Assembly: GCF_902459465.1 (NCBI RefSeq)
Contig: NC_047068.1
Span: forward strand, 9,176,001-9,240,000
DNA length: 64,000 bases
Direction of reading: 5' to 3'
From: Asterias rubens
Taxonomy: Eukaryota; Echinodermata; Asteroidea; Forcipulatida; Asteriidae
Part shown: positions 23,001 to 33,300 of the stretch, one piece after another
Numbering within the stretch: the stretch's first letter is position 1
How the letters are laid out: every line of letters begins with the position of its first letter
Notes under the pieces: generated by a model
What the model was told of the DNA's origin: nothing
The model's database searches: none
What the model saw: the letters and a program-made list of their open reading frames with translations, nothing else
Translations under genes and position numbers: made by a program

Positions 23001-23693
23001 CAACTAATAATTTGAAAAAATTCTTCAATTTGTAGATGAGCAGCTTGACATCAGCAATATCCATGTTAGCAACTTCAAGCTAGGTATCTGTGATAAAGAC
23101 GTCTTCCATGTACCAGATGCCTGTCATCAGGTATAGTATTTCACTATTTGCTAAAGAAACGAGCGAACAAATACCCAACAAACAAAATGGCGTCCCCTAA
23201 ACAGGTCAGCTACTACTGAAGGCAACACGATGGTCACATGAAATTACAATATTAATGTGACACGTTTTAAGGGCAATCTATACGTTTATATTTTGGAACC
23301 GTTCAATTGTTTAAATCCTTATATTAGCCGTCGATTTCACCAATCTCTTCCTAAACTTGATCCTAGGAGTTGGGACGAGTTAAGTTCTATAACCAATAGA
23401 CGTTAGGACGCATGGAACCAACCCAAAGTTAAGATGAGTTACTTGTCCTATACTCGAGATAGGACTAACCCTAGCGTTATGTGAAATCGGCTACTGTCTG
23501 TCCACACAAATGTTTTTCCCCTCTTCTTCATATTAACAAACTAATTTTGTATCTTCTGCTTCTTATCAAGTTTCCTTTTTTTTTTATTAAGTCTGTATTG
23601 TCCAAAGAGGAACCCAAGCTTCCAAAACACATGTTGAAACTTCGTCGGCTCGGTCTGACTCGCGGACTTGGCTTCAACTTCGGCAAGAACTAG
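17035..23693 (+). CDS. Ependymin-related secreted glycoprotein 3 (complete)
   Basis: Six exons: 17035-17152, 20421-20581, 21228-21318, 21855-22025, 23036-23130, 23592-23693; 245 aa. The start is ATG 17035, giving the signal peptide MYMFVISLILVSSVSA followed by EPSQMKEDEPKPCC. Exon 2 has LAYDSIEE and the sequon TNGTEE (Asn 79). Exon 3 has VTCYKH and YYCLP, exon 4 SECIPIHY, exon 5 FKLGICD and VPDACHQ. Intron phases are identical to the two upstream paralogues; internal exons are 161, 91, 171 and 95 bases. The last exon is longer (34 codons) and gives a strongly basic tail with LRRLGLTRGLG. As with its neighbours, a secreted disulfide-bonded glycoprotein is expected; ligand and tissue are unknown. 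Intron 1 is 3.3 kb and holds a family-B palindrome, a family-A element and an SINE/LINE-type tail, so it is the most repeat-invaded intron of the array. Confidence 0.9.
17338..17469 (+). mobile_element. Retroelement 3' end with (AAAAT)n tail
   Basis: GGGGTCTGGTTTTACACATC through CTAAAGATTTAAAATAAAAT. The same stretch occurs at 34013-34142. A shared 3' end followed by a pentamer tail is typical of non-LTR retroelements. Only the tail segment is present. Confidence 0.6.
17712..18097. mobile_element. Family B palindrome in intron 1 of ependymin-related gene 3
   Basis: From GTTGCCTTGGATCGGGCGAG to GGCAATGTGTTCCTTTAA. The left tip merges with the remains of a family A piece (17470-17715). Confidence 0.82.
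18335..18480. mobile_element. Single end of a family G element
   Basis: AGACTTGTGGACAAGTCGTTAAA is the terminus seen at 20875-21118; GGTCTCGCGAGATCAC follows. No matching second end was found. Confidence 0.5.
19587..19941. mobile_element. Family A element in intron 1 of ependymin-related gene 3
   Basis: TTAGAGGCAGTGGACACTATTGG to CCACTGCCTTTAA, lacking the CAATTGGTCGTCGAAG block. Confidence 0.85.
20875..21118. mobile_element. Family G element with TCTCGCGAGA repeats
   Basis: Ends are GTGGACAAGTCGT and, inverted, ACGACTTGTCCAC. Within it, a unit of about 17-18 bases (CTCGCGAGAGCAGTGAT) repeats about four times between 20998 and 21062. It sits in intron 2 of ependymin-related gene 3. Confidence 0.65.
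21721..21822. mobile_element. Family O element, next to exon 4 of ependymin-related gene 3
   Basis: TAGGTTTGCGGTAACACC at the left; GGTATTAGCGCAAACCTCTC at the right. It ends 33 bases before the exon 4 acceptor. Confidence 0.55.
22061..22450. mobile_element. Family A element in intron 4 of ependymin-related gene 3
   Basis: TTAAAGACACTGGTAACC to CCAGTGCCTTTAC, starting 35 bases after the exon 4 donor. Confidence 0.8.
23331..23492. mobile_element. Family F element in intron 5 of ependymin-related gene 3
   Basis: AGCCGTCGATTTCACCAATC to GCGTTATGTGAAATCGGCT, with ACTTGTCC/GGACGAGT words inside. It ends 100 bases before the last exon. Confidence 0.75.
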
Positions 23694-23939
23694 GAAGTAA
23701 CGTGGTTGAAGGTGATGCTGTATTCCAGAGACAAGAATTGGTTTAATGTTTACCGTTTGATTGAATACTATAGGCCTAGAGCATAAGATAATGCTAATAG
23801 TTGTTATGCAGCTGTTTAGATGTAGAGAAGAATTAGTGTCGCATGTTTTATGCAAATGTCTTAAAGGCTTTAAAAACAGAAAGCAATAACGACATTGTTT
23901 AGAAGATAAGATTGAAAGAGTTGATGTAAGGCCTACGAC

Positions 23940-24120
23940 TCAGTCACACACCCCCAAACCTAAACAAAACAAACTCAAATAAACAAACAAAAATTCCCAC
24001 AACAAACAAATACAAACAAATACAAACTCAAATAAACAAACGAACCTTCCCAAACAAAAAATACAAACAAACAATCAAAGAAACATACAACAAACAAACA
24101 TTCCCAGCAAACAAAACACT
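23940..24120. repeat. AAACAAAC-rich imperfect tandem tract
   Basis: CAAACAAACAAA..ATTCCC(A/C) units repeat four to five times; simple sequence, not coding. Confidence 0.75.
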
Positions 24121-24265
24121 GTCCTTATCACTCAATGATCTGAATTTTACTTGGAGTCAATTATGTTATTGAGGAACCGAATGTACAAACTATAGTGCGC
24201 ATGGCACTGTCCTGGCCTTCATTACTTCCCAATAAGAGAGCTTACGTCCGTCCTAAAAATTAGTT

Positions 24266-24650
24266 TTAATGGCAGTGGACACTATTGGTAATTACTAAAC
24301 ATAATTATTAGCATAAAACCTTTCTTGGTGACGAGTAATGGGGAGAGGTTGATGGTATAAAACATTGTGAGAAATGGCTCCCTCTGAAGTGGCATAGTTT
24401 TCGAGAAAGAAGTAATTTTCCACGAATTTGATTTTGAGACCTCAGATTTAGAACTTGAGGTCTCGAAATCAACCATCTTAACGCACACAACTTCGTGTGA
24501 CAAGGGTTTTCTTCTTTCATTATTATCTCGCAACTTTGATGACCGATTTAGCTCAAATATTCACAGGTTAGTTATTTTATGCATATGTTGAGATACACCA
24601 ACTGTGAAGGCTAGTCTATGACAATTACCAATAGTGTCCACTGCCTTTAA
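24266..24650. mobile_element. Family A element
   Basis: TTAATGGCAGTGGACACTATTGG to CCACTGCCTTTAA, full length. Confidence 0.87.
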
Positions 24651-24666
24651 CTCTCATTCGTGTCCA

Positions 24667-25036
24667 TTAAAGCCATTGGACCCTTTCGGTTACAAAAAAA
24701 AAAAAGTCACAGATTTACAAATAACTTTCAGGGTTTACAGAAGGCAATGGTGAAAGACTTCTCTTGAAATATTATTCCATGAAGTGCTTTACTTTTTGAG
24801 AAAACAGCAAAACAATATAAATTCTCGTTAACGAGAATTACGGATTTATTTTAAACACATGTCATGACACGGCGAAACGCGCGGAAACAAGGGTGGGTTT
24901 TTCCGTTGTTTTCTCCCGACTCCGATGACCGATTGAGCCTAAATTTTCACAGGTTTGTTATTTGGTATAGAAGTTGTGGTACACAAAGTGTGGGCCTTGG
25001 ACAACACTGTTTACCGAAAGGGTCCAATGGCTTTAA
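24667..25036. mobile_element. Family D element (TTAAAGCCATTGGAC termini)
   Basis: TTAAAGCCATTGGACCC to GGGTCCAATGGCTTTAA. The interior has TGTCATGACACGGCGAAACGCG. The second copy is at 36122-36496, in the opposite orientation. Confidence 0.85.
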
Positions 25037-26546
25037 ACGGTATTGTCACCATGTGACTCCATGTACTATTAAATTGCTTCAGCAAAAAAAAAATTACCAA
25101 AATAGGGTTACCAGCCAAACCATCATGTCACAGGTTCAATTTGTGACTGGTGCCCTGCTAATTTCTGCTTAGTAGACAATATTGCTTAGTAATATTTTCT
25201 ACTATCAGCTGTTTGAAATTGGGCCCTACTACGGCTTGTAATGTATAGTGGTGTATTTCAGAGTAGGTGAGGGAAGGGGCGTGGAGATACAGGTCTCACT
25301 TGATATCAAAAAATTGTGATTTATACTCTCTTTGGGTGGGGAATTTTAGTGTGCATAATGTTCAAATACAAGTTACATAAGATTCCGTTTTCATTGTGTA
25401 TTTTTATTTTTGTATTTTTTATTATAGAGGAATTTATTCAGCAATAAAAAGTGTGTTTAACGCAATTGCACTGTTGTCTGATGTTGTTACGTTTGTATAA
25501 TTACGTCGGACCCACGCCGTATAAAGGCTTCACATTCGCATGTTTACTCTTTGACAGATTTGCCCCCTAAACTTTGTGTAATAGATCTTCACCAATAGGT
25601 TCAACTGCTGCTCACATTTTAAAGGCTTAATATTCTGTGCCATTCCTTATGCCTCTTAATGGCCTCAGATTGCAACAGAGCATCTTAAATGCATTTTCCC
25701 GTGCCCTTAAGCGGGCCCGGACCCCACGCCGCAAAAGGCTCCGCGTTTCGCACTTGCATGCTTCATCTTTAATAGATTTGCCCCCCTCCTCCTCTCCCCC
25801 AAACATGTCTTTTGTGGATCCATCCTTGACGGTGCTGTTTATGTTTGGGATGAAACGCCGTCTAGTCATTAAATAAATATACAGAAATAATATGGATACG
25901 AAGCTATGAATGAGTTGTTTTTATTTTTTAGATACAATAACCAAAAGCAAAATATGGTGCATCACAGGTTGAAATAGGCCTTTTATTCCAACATCTGAGA
26001 GGGGGGGGGCACATCACCCCCACCCCCCTCCCCCCTCCCCCCCCATCAGACTCCCTATTGCACCAGAGAGCACCTACGGCCTTAATATCACCCGCGCCCC
26101 TGGAGCGGGCCCGAAACCCCACGCCGTAAATGTTATGAACACTAACCTCCGTTTGAATTCTCTTACAAAACTTGAACTTCACCTGATCACACAAAAAAGT
26201 TGGTGTAGCGCAGAAAATAATTATGTCATGCACTGAATTGCAAGCGTTCAGAACATTATCGTTCAAATAGCTTTGTATAGTAGCCTTTGAAAATGCAAAC
26301 AAGTGTTCAGAAAGTTTTGTCTAGACAGTTTTGTTAAGAAAGTGAGGTTATTCCAGACAGTTAAATGTTTGAAATGTCTGGTTGAGTTCTTTTTTTTTAT
26401 GTTTTATTGTTGTTGCCCTTGAATTGATTTTGGGATCGACAAGTTTGTAAAAAGCTGCTTCATTTGTGAGTTCATATAAGTGGTGCAATGGCCAGGGTGA
26501 AAACGGAAACCCATTCGAAAGGAGTGTCACCGAGACGACGTAACTC
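25037..26546. other. Gene-free interval with degraded repeats
   Basis: Two degraded copies of the CGGACCCCACGCCG repeat (25655-25762, 26050-26135) and a G-run/C-run (25998-26043) are seen. Open frames here overlap these repeats. No gene was recognised. Confidence 0.5.
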
Positions 26547-26932
26547 TTTAAAGACAATGGACACTAATGGTAATTGTCAAAGACCAGTCTTCTCACTTGG
26601 TGTATCCCAACATATGCATAACATAACAAACCTGTGGAAATTTGAGCTCAATTGGTCGTCGAAGTTGCGAGATAATAATGAAAGAAAAAAAAACACCCTT
26701 GTCACACGAAGTTGTGTGCTTTCAGATGCTTGATTTCGAGACCTCAAATTTTAAATCTGAGGTCTCGCAATCCAATTCGTGGAAAATTACCTCTGTTCTC
26801 GAAAACTAACTTCAGAGGGAGCCGTTTCTCAAAATGATTTATACTATCAACCTCTCCCTTTAACTCGTTACCAAGTAAGGTTGTATGCTAAAGTTATTTT
26901 GAGTAATTACCAATAGTGTCCACTGCCTTTAA
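26547..26932. mobile_element. Family A element
   Basis: TTTAAAGACAATGGACACTAATGG to CCACTGCCTTTAA. Confidence 0.86.
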
Positions 26933-27175
26933 CCCAGTGTAAACAAAGTAATTTATTGTTAAAGAACATTACTACAATTTACGTCCCCGGCCAGGGGTGG
27001 GGGTGGGAGGGTAGGGTGGAGGGTGCAGGGATTTGGCTCCGGGGTTATTATGGGATGGTTGAAAGGATTGGGTGTGAGGCTACCTCCATGGTGTGAGGGT
27101 GGGGAGGCTAGAACGAATAGGTATTGGTTTCCCTATGCATTGTCAGGGTTTAGTGTGAGGGGAGACGATCAAGAG

Positions 27176-27316
27176 GTTATCTCTTTCCCGAACTACTATC
27201 ACTTCAGAGGGAGCCGTTTCTCATAACTTGTAATACTAACACAACAGCTCACAGTCACTCGCTAAAGTAAGATTTTATACTAACAACATTTTTGAGTAAT
27301 TACCAATAATACCATG
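27176..27316. mobile_element. Family A fragment
   Basis: Only the right third remains: CACTTCAGAGGGAGCCGTTTC to AATTACCAATAATACC. Confidence 0.65.
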
Positions 27317-27561
27317 CCATACCAATTAATGTAGTGATTCTGTTCGTCGTTCAATTGATTGCAGACTAGAACTCGTTTTGCTTCTGATGAGCTTACCTCC
27401 GGTTTTGCTGTAGTGACTACGGAGGTAGGTTAACTCACAGGAATTCTACGTGTTCGCTTCGTTTACTACAAAGTACTCCATCAAGGTGAACGTGTTTCAT
27501 GACCTTGACCATGAAGGATCCTGCCCCTAAGTAGTGTCTACTCTTTTGGAAAACAAGGCAA

Positions 27562-27955
27562 TTAAAGGTACTGGACACTATTGGTAATTACTAAAAATAA
27601 TTGTTAGCATAAAACCTTCTTGGTAACAAGTAATGGGGAGAGGTTGATAGTATAAAACATGGTGAGAAACGGCACCTTCTGAAGTGACGTAGTTTTCAAG
27701 AAAGAAGTAGTTTTCCACGAATTTGATTTCGAGACCTCAGATTTAGAATTTAAGGTCTCGAAATCAACCATCTGAGAGCACACAACTTCGTGTGACAAGG
27801 TTTTTTTTTTTTTTTTTTTTTTTCATAGTTATATCGCAACTTCAATAAACAATCGGGCTCAAATGTTCACAGGTTTGTTATGTTATGCATATGTTGAGAT
27901 ACACCAAGTGAGAAGACTGGTCTTTGACAATTACCAATAGTGTCCAGTGTCTAAA
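27562..27955. mobile_element. Family A element with long T run
   Basis: TTAAAGGTACTGGACACTATTGG to CCAGTGTCTAAA. The usual short T run before TTTCAT is expanded to more than 20 T. Confidence 0.86.
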
Positions 27956-28543
27956 AAGGAACTGGACATTGTTGGTAATCACACAAAATAATTAAAGCGG
28001 TAAATATTTCATGGGGACAGCACCGGGCGGCACCAAGGTGTTTGTTTAGGGGGTGTCTTAGCAGTCAATTAATTAAGTTTAAAAAACCATATCTGCAGAC
28101 TTTACAATGACCCACATACCAACCGATTATTCAAGTCCCTCCACCCCCGCCGCGCCCTTCAACAGGTTGAAATTTAGAAGTTTTGATTTATTAACATCCA
28201 TTGAGTCATGTTGCTCCCATAACCCCCCAAAAGAAACTAAGCAAAACCCCACCTTATGAATTTTTCCTAGAAGGATTGGCTCAATAGCCAAAAGACATGA
28301 ACGCTTATGATCTATCTGTTTGCAGTGGCCCGAAAAAAAACACAAGCTTTGCGGCCGAATTATTTTTCTTGATGAACGCGAGAGGGGGTGTGCCGTATTC
28401 TCGTTTTTCTAAAACAAAACTGCGTGTGATAAACAAAAAACCGCCCGATGATTTTCAAACATGAACACAAAAAGTAAAGCCTGTACCTGTTTTAACATAT
28501 CGTAACTTAACTGTATAATCATACTAGAAGCCAACTGTCTGTG

Positions 28544-28932
28544 TTAAAGGTAGTGGACACTATTGGTAATTACTCAAAGACTAGCCTTCACAGTTGGTGT
28601 TTCTCAACATATGCATAAAATAACAAATCTGTGAAAATTTGAGCTCAATCGGTCATCAAAGTTGCGAGATAATATTGAAAGAAAAATAACCCTTGCCACA
28701 CGAAGTTGTGTGCGTTTAGATGGTTGATTTCGAGACCTCAAGTTCTAAATCTGAGGTCTCGAAATCAAATTCGTGGAAAATCACTTCTTTCTCGAAAACT
28801 ATGGCACTTCAGAGGGAGCCGTTTCTCACAGTGTTTTATACCATCAACCTCTCCCCATTACTCGCCACCAAGAAAGGTTTTATGCTAATAATTATTTCGA
28901 GTAAACTACCAATAGTGTCCACTGCCTTTAAA
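28544..28932. mobile_element. Family A element
   Basis: TTAAAGGTAGTGGACACTATTGG to CCACTGCCTTTAA, near consensus. Confidence 0.87.
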
Positions 28933-29374
28933 GGGTCTGGTAATCATAAAAGGTAAAGTGAACTTCTTCGTTGATGATTATTTCCCAAAAGTAAGGTGTC
29001 AATATTATTGTTTAGCTGAACCTGAACTAGTAAAACCTATACTATGTTTTCTTTGATAAAAGGACAGGATATGGCATCTTTTTCCTGACAGACGATAGTG
29101 CGTGTCTTAATTGTTTCCGCTCTGAATACGCGCTTATTATTTTACGGAACTTCACCACACAAACCCTCCTGAACTCTCTTTATGATGACGGGGGAATTGT
29201 AACCAAACCAGGTCAAACAAAGTGGTGAGGTGGCTGGTGATTGGGATGGTGTTCCCAATTAACATGGTGTGCAGAATTTCGGAAAGTCAGTTAGGAAGAT
29301 TGGGTAGAAATTCCTGCTAAGCATAAAAATAAATGGTTAAAACAATAATGGTACATGTACTTGCTGCTTTAACC

Positions 29375-29751
29375 TTAAAGGAACACGTTGCCTTGGATCG
29401 GTCGATTTGGTCTTTGAACAGCGTTAGTAACCATTTGTTATAAAATGCATTATGATTAGAAAGATGTTTTAAAAGTCGAATATGATGATCCACACTAGTT
29501 TAACTCGAAATTGCGTGGTTTTCATTTTAACTCGTCGACTAACACGGTCGGCCATGACTCCCGTATGGCCGACCGTGTTAGTTCGCAAAGTAAAAAGGAA
29601 AACCACGCAATTTCGGGGCAAACTTGTGTGGATCATTGTATTCTACTTTTAAAGCATCTCTCTAAGCATAGGCCTATGCATTTTATAACAAACGGTTACA
29701 AGCGCTTTTCAAAGACCAACTCGACTGATCCAAGGCATAGTGTTCCTTTAA
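29375..29751. mobile_element. Family B palindrome with shortened loop
   Basis: TTAAAGGAACACGTTGCC to TAGTGTTCCTTTAA. The centre is GGCCATGACTCCCGTATGGCC, about 20 bases shorter than in other copies. A 209-codon frame across it is spurious. Confidence 0.86.
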
Positions 29752-30279
29752 CCTGGCAAGCAATTAGACTGCTGTTCTTGGTTAGTTTGTTCGGAGGTCC
29801 GAATCCCATCCAAGTAAAATTCCTTTGGATGTTTCAATTCACACTCTCGAGGCATTTACTACGAACTGAGACACATTGGTGTATGGGTAAAATACATTAT
29901 ATTCTTTTTCCACGATGCTATTCTTCACCCGGTTTCTATAAGAAGCAAGGGACGAGAACTAGGAACGAAGAATATAGCAGATTTGACGACATGTTAAATA
30001 TTTGGTTGCTTAGTGTTGATTTAGAACTAGAGGAAGTGAGGGCATACTCCGAATTCGTCAATCATCATGATGTGAACTTCCCTGTAAGCGATGTGACCGC
30101 ATTCAAACTTAGTTATCATAATGTTAGACTTTCCCCATAATATCATATGTCAGACAATACAATGATGAGGCGAAAGGTATCACTGGCACACCTTATGTTG
30201 CCATGGTGATATCACAAACTCCACTCAACCAAGAGTTGATTTTACAATATCCGGCCGCTGTGTGGTCGAGCATTCCCAG
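29752..30279. other. Upstream region of the plus-strand MMP, no gene seen
   Basis: Mostly unique sequence between the last family B element and the TATA box. It probably contains promoter elements that cannot be defined from one sequence. Confidence 0.4.
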
Positions 30280-30287
30280 TATAAAAG
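30280..30287 (+). promoter_or_regulatory. Probable TATA box of the plus-strand MMP
   Basis: TATAAAAG lies 94 bases before the chosen ATG and 70 before the alternative one, in unique sequence upstream of exon 1. Transcription would start near 30310, giving a 5' leader of roughly 40-65 bases. Inferred from motif and spacing only. Confidence 0.55.
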
Positions 30288-30373
30288 CAACACCAGCTGA
30301 ACTCCAGACCAACAGTACACATCGCATTGTTTGAGAATCTGTACTTTGTATGATCGTCCGTTTTTCTTTGGTC

Positions 30374-33300
30374 ATGAAGTTTGATATAGCGTTGACCGTT
30401 CTGTGCCTCGTAGTTTTAACGAGCACCGAGGCCAGACCTTCTTCTCGGCGGGTGAATCGGCAAAAGACGTCCCCCGTTGTCGTCTCAGAAACTGTGGTAA
30501 GACCAACAACATTATGGGGGTTATGCGTGTGGATTGAAAACTATACAATATTTTCCCCGAGGTGTAAACTTGTTGTTTACACAACTGCTTTTCCATTCAA
30601 TAATATCAATAAGGATGTATTTCTTGAACTAGGTTTGATTGTAAATTGTAACTGCTTACAATGTTTTTGTAAAATAAAATCACATGAAATCAAAATTCGA
30701 GAACCTTTAAGTTGCATCTAGGTTTTCTGGTAGGCCTATAGCAATTGAGCCGGCCAAAAAGCTTCCAGCAAATGAGCCGACCAAAAAGTTTCAACATATC
30801 GTCGGCGTTTTCATGAAGAGACAAATCCGTCCAAAATGATTCATTGAGGCATTTTCGTGTGTTTTTTTCTTTTTTTTCTTTTCATTTCTTTTTTTTTCAT
30901 TTCTTTTGTTAATATATTTGGTGACCTTAGCATTTCTGCCAAATTTAAAGTTTCGAATAATTATTGTTTCTTTTGTGAAATATCCAAAACCTAATTATTG
31001 TTTTTTATCATCATCGTCATAAGCTTAGTTCATCCAGTGTAAGATGTAGCCCTCCTCACGAAGACGCCATTCATTTCTATTTCTTGCAGACCATGTCCAT
31101 GTTGTTCCTGCATATACCCTGATGTCATGTCTCCATCTTCTTCTCTGTCTACCTCTTTTCCCTGTACTTGGTTGCCCTTGTTGTTTTATTTATCTATTTT
31201 ATTTATTTATTTCTTCTTAACCCTGGGGAAACCTCTCAGTAAAACACTGTTTTTCAGAGGTGCCCAGCAACTTCAAACACATTAAAATTTAAAAACTGTA
31301 TTAATATAAACATATTTAGTACATGTTTTGTAATTTCTTCGGGCAGTGTGTCCAGCCCATCTCAGCTTATTTCATTGTCCTTATGATGTCTCTTACTCCA
31401 GTTTTCTTGTCTTTTATAGAACTATTTAAAGAAGTATGGATATTTGAATGAAGATGGAGGGAGTATCATCATCATCCACGAAGAAGATCCTCGCTTTGTC
31501 GCCGCACTCCAGAGGATGCAGGGATTCTTTAATCTTCCACCAACGGGACAACTCGACCCGAATACTCTGAAGTTGACCCGCAAGCCTCGCTGTGGATGCC
31601 CTGATGTTATTGACACCACAGCACAGGGCCTCGATGACGCACTGGTACCACAACAGCTTAGTGTTTCAGGGTTGAGCACCAGATTTCGCTGGTTCCACAC
31701 TGATGTCAATTACACGTGAGCTTTTTTTCTCATACTTAACATTTTTAGATCAATTTACCTTGTAGTTTAAAAAAATTATCTTTACAAGCTCCCAACTTTT
31801 GTTTGTGCATGCTTTCTAGATTCAATGTGAAAACACAGTCACGATACGTTGTCAATAAATTCGAAAAGCGTTTCTTTGTGTTAAATTTAGGGAATTTTAG
31901 TTTGAGTTAATCATAATAAAAATAATAATAGTATGAAGCATTTATATAGCGCTCTACGAAGAACAGACCGCTTTACATGAGACTATGACAACAGAAGAAA
32001 AACAAACAAACTAGGATGGTTGGGGAAACAGAATTGTCTTGAGGAGGCTTTTGAATGTGGATGAATAACTCAACTTGTTGTTTTGTTTGTTTGTCTATGA
32101 TCTTCCCGTCAAGGAATATCGGCAAACTCCCACAAGGGGATATAAACGACAGGCTGACAACAGCCGATCTCTCCCATACAAACACTAGTTTAACGTCTAT
32201 GATTATAAATTGAACAAATCAACAAATTGTGATTCAATTTAACTAGACGACAATACTAATTCTAGTCGACGTGAAATCAGCGTGTGATCTCCAAATCACC
32301 GAACAAAATTAAGTTTTTCCGATTTTCAAACTATTTCTTTCTTGATTTGCAGATTTCTTAATTACCCATCTGGTAAAGGTGCTTTAAAGCCCACTACCGT
32401 TCGTCAAATCATGAGAAAGGCCTTCAAAAAGTGGAGTGACGTCACACCCTTGACATTTAGTGAGGTGTTAAGTTCCTCCGATGATGGGGCTGATATTAAG
32501 ATCCAGTTTGCCCGTAGGAGGCACAACCAGGAGGAACCCCCCGTGAGGTACTTCGATGGACCGGGAGGCGATGTTGCACACGCCTTCCTCCCTAACAGTA
32601 ACTGGGGAGATCTGGATGGTGACATACATTTCGATGATGAGGATATGTTTACCAAAGACGGCACGGAAGGTGAGGACAAAAAGAAGATTGTAAGAATTTA
32701 CCGAGGCATGGGTTCACATGATCATAAAATTATCGCACATCACATGTATCCATGTTCCTTCTCCCATGAGGAGTCCTTCGCTCTGACCTGACCCATTTCG
32801 TGTTGTTCCTAGAAAGAAGCTGTTTAAGCATTCCATCAATACAAGATTAAGATCCATCTCAAATCAAAATTACACAACTTTGCAATCTCTTTCTAAACAA
32901 TTATCGCACATCACATGTATCCATGTTCCTTCTCCCATGAGGAGTCCTTCGCTCTGACCTGACCCATTTCGTGTTGTTCCTAGAAAGAAGCTGTTTAAGC
33001 ATTCCATCAATACAATATTAAGATCCATCTCAAATCAAAATTACACAACTTTGCAATCTCTTTCTAAAAAATTATCGCACATCACATGTATCCATGTTCC
33101 TTCTCCCATGAGGAGTCCTTCGCTCGGACCTGACCCATTTCGTGTTGTTCCTAGAAAGAAGCTGTTTAAGCATTCCATCAATACAATATTAAGATCCATC
33201 TCAAATCAAAATTACACAACTTTGCAATCTCTTTCTAAAAAATTATCGCACATCACATGTATCCATGTTCCTTCTCCCATGAGGAGTCCTTCGCTCTGAC

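Noticed and set aside
28720..28956. Recurring frames with VDFETSSSKSEVSKSNSWKI-like text on both strands
   Set aside because: They are translations of family A elements and occur in almost every copy; the text comes from the GAGACCTCA palindrome, not from a gene family.
29511..30140. 209-codon frame, the longest in the window
   Set aside because: It starts inside a family B palindrome and runs into unique sequence; no recognisable domain and no ATG start.
32670..32791. Extension of MMP exon 3 past 32669
   Set aside because: The GGTGAG donor gives phase 1, matching the paralogue and exon 4; the extension breaks the conserved phase.
33051..33299. Open frame across the 171-bp array
   Set aside because: Open only because the unit is a multiple of three; it lies after the exon 3 donor and repeats without any domain.
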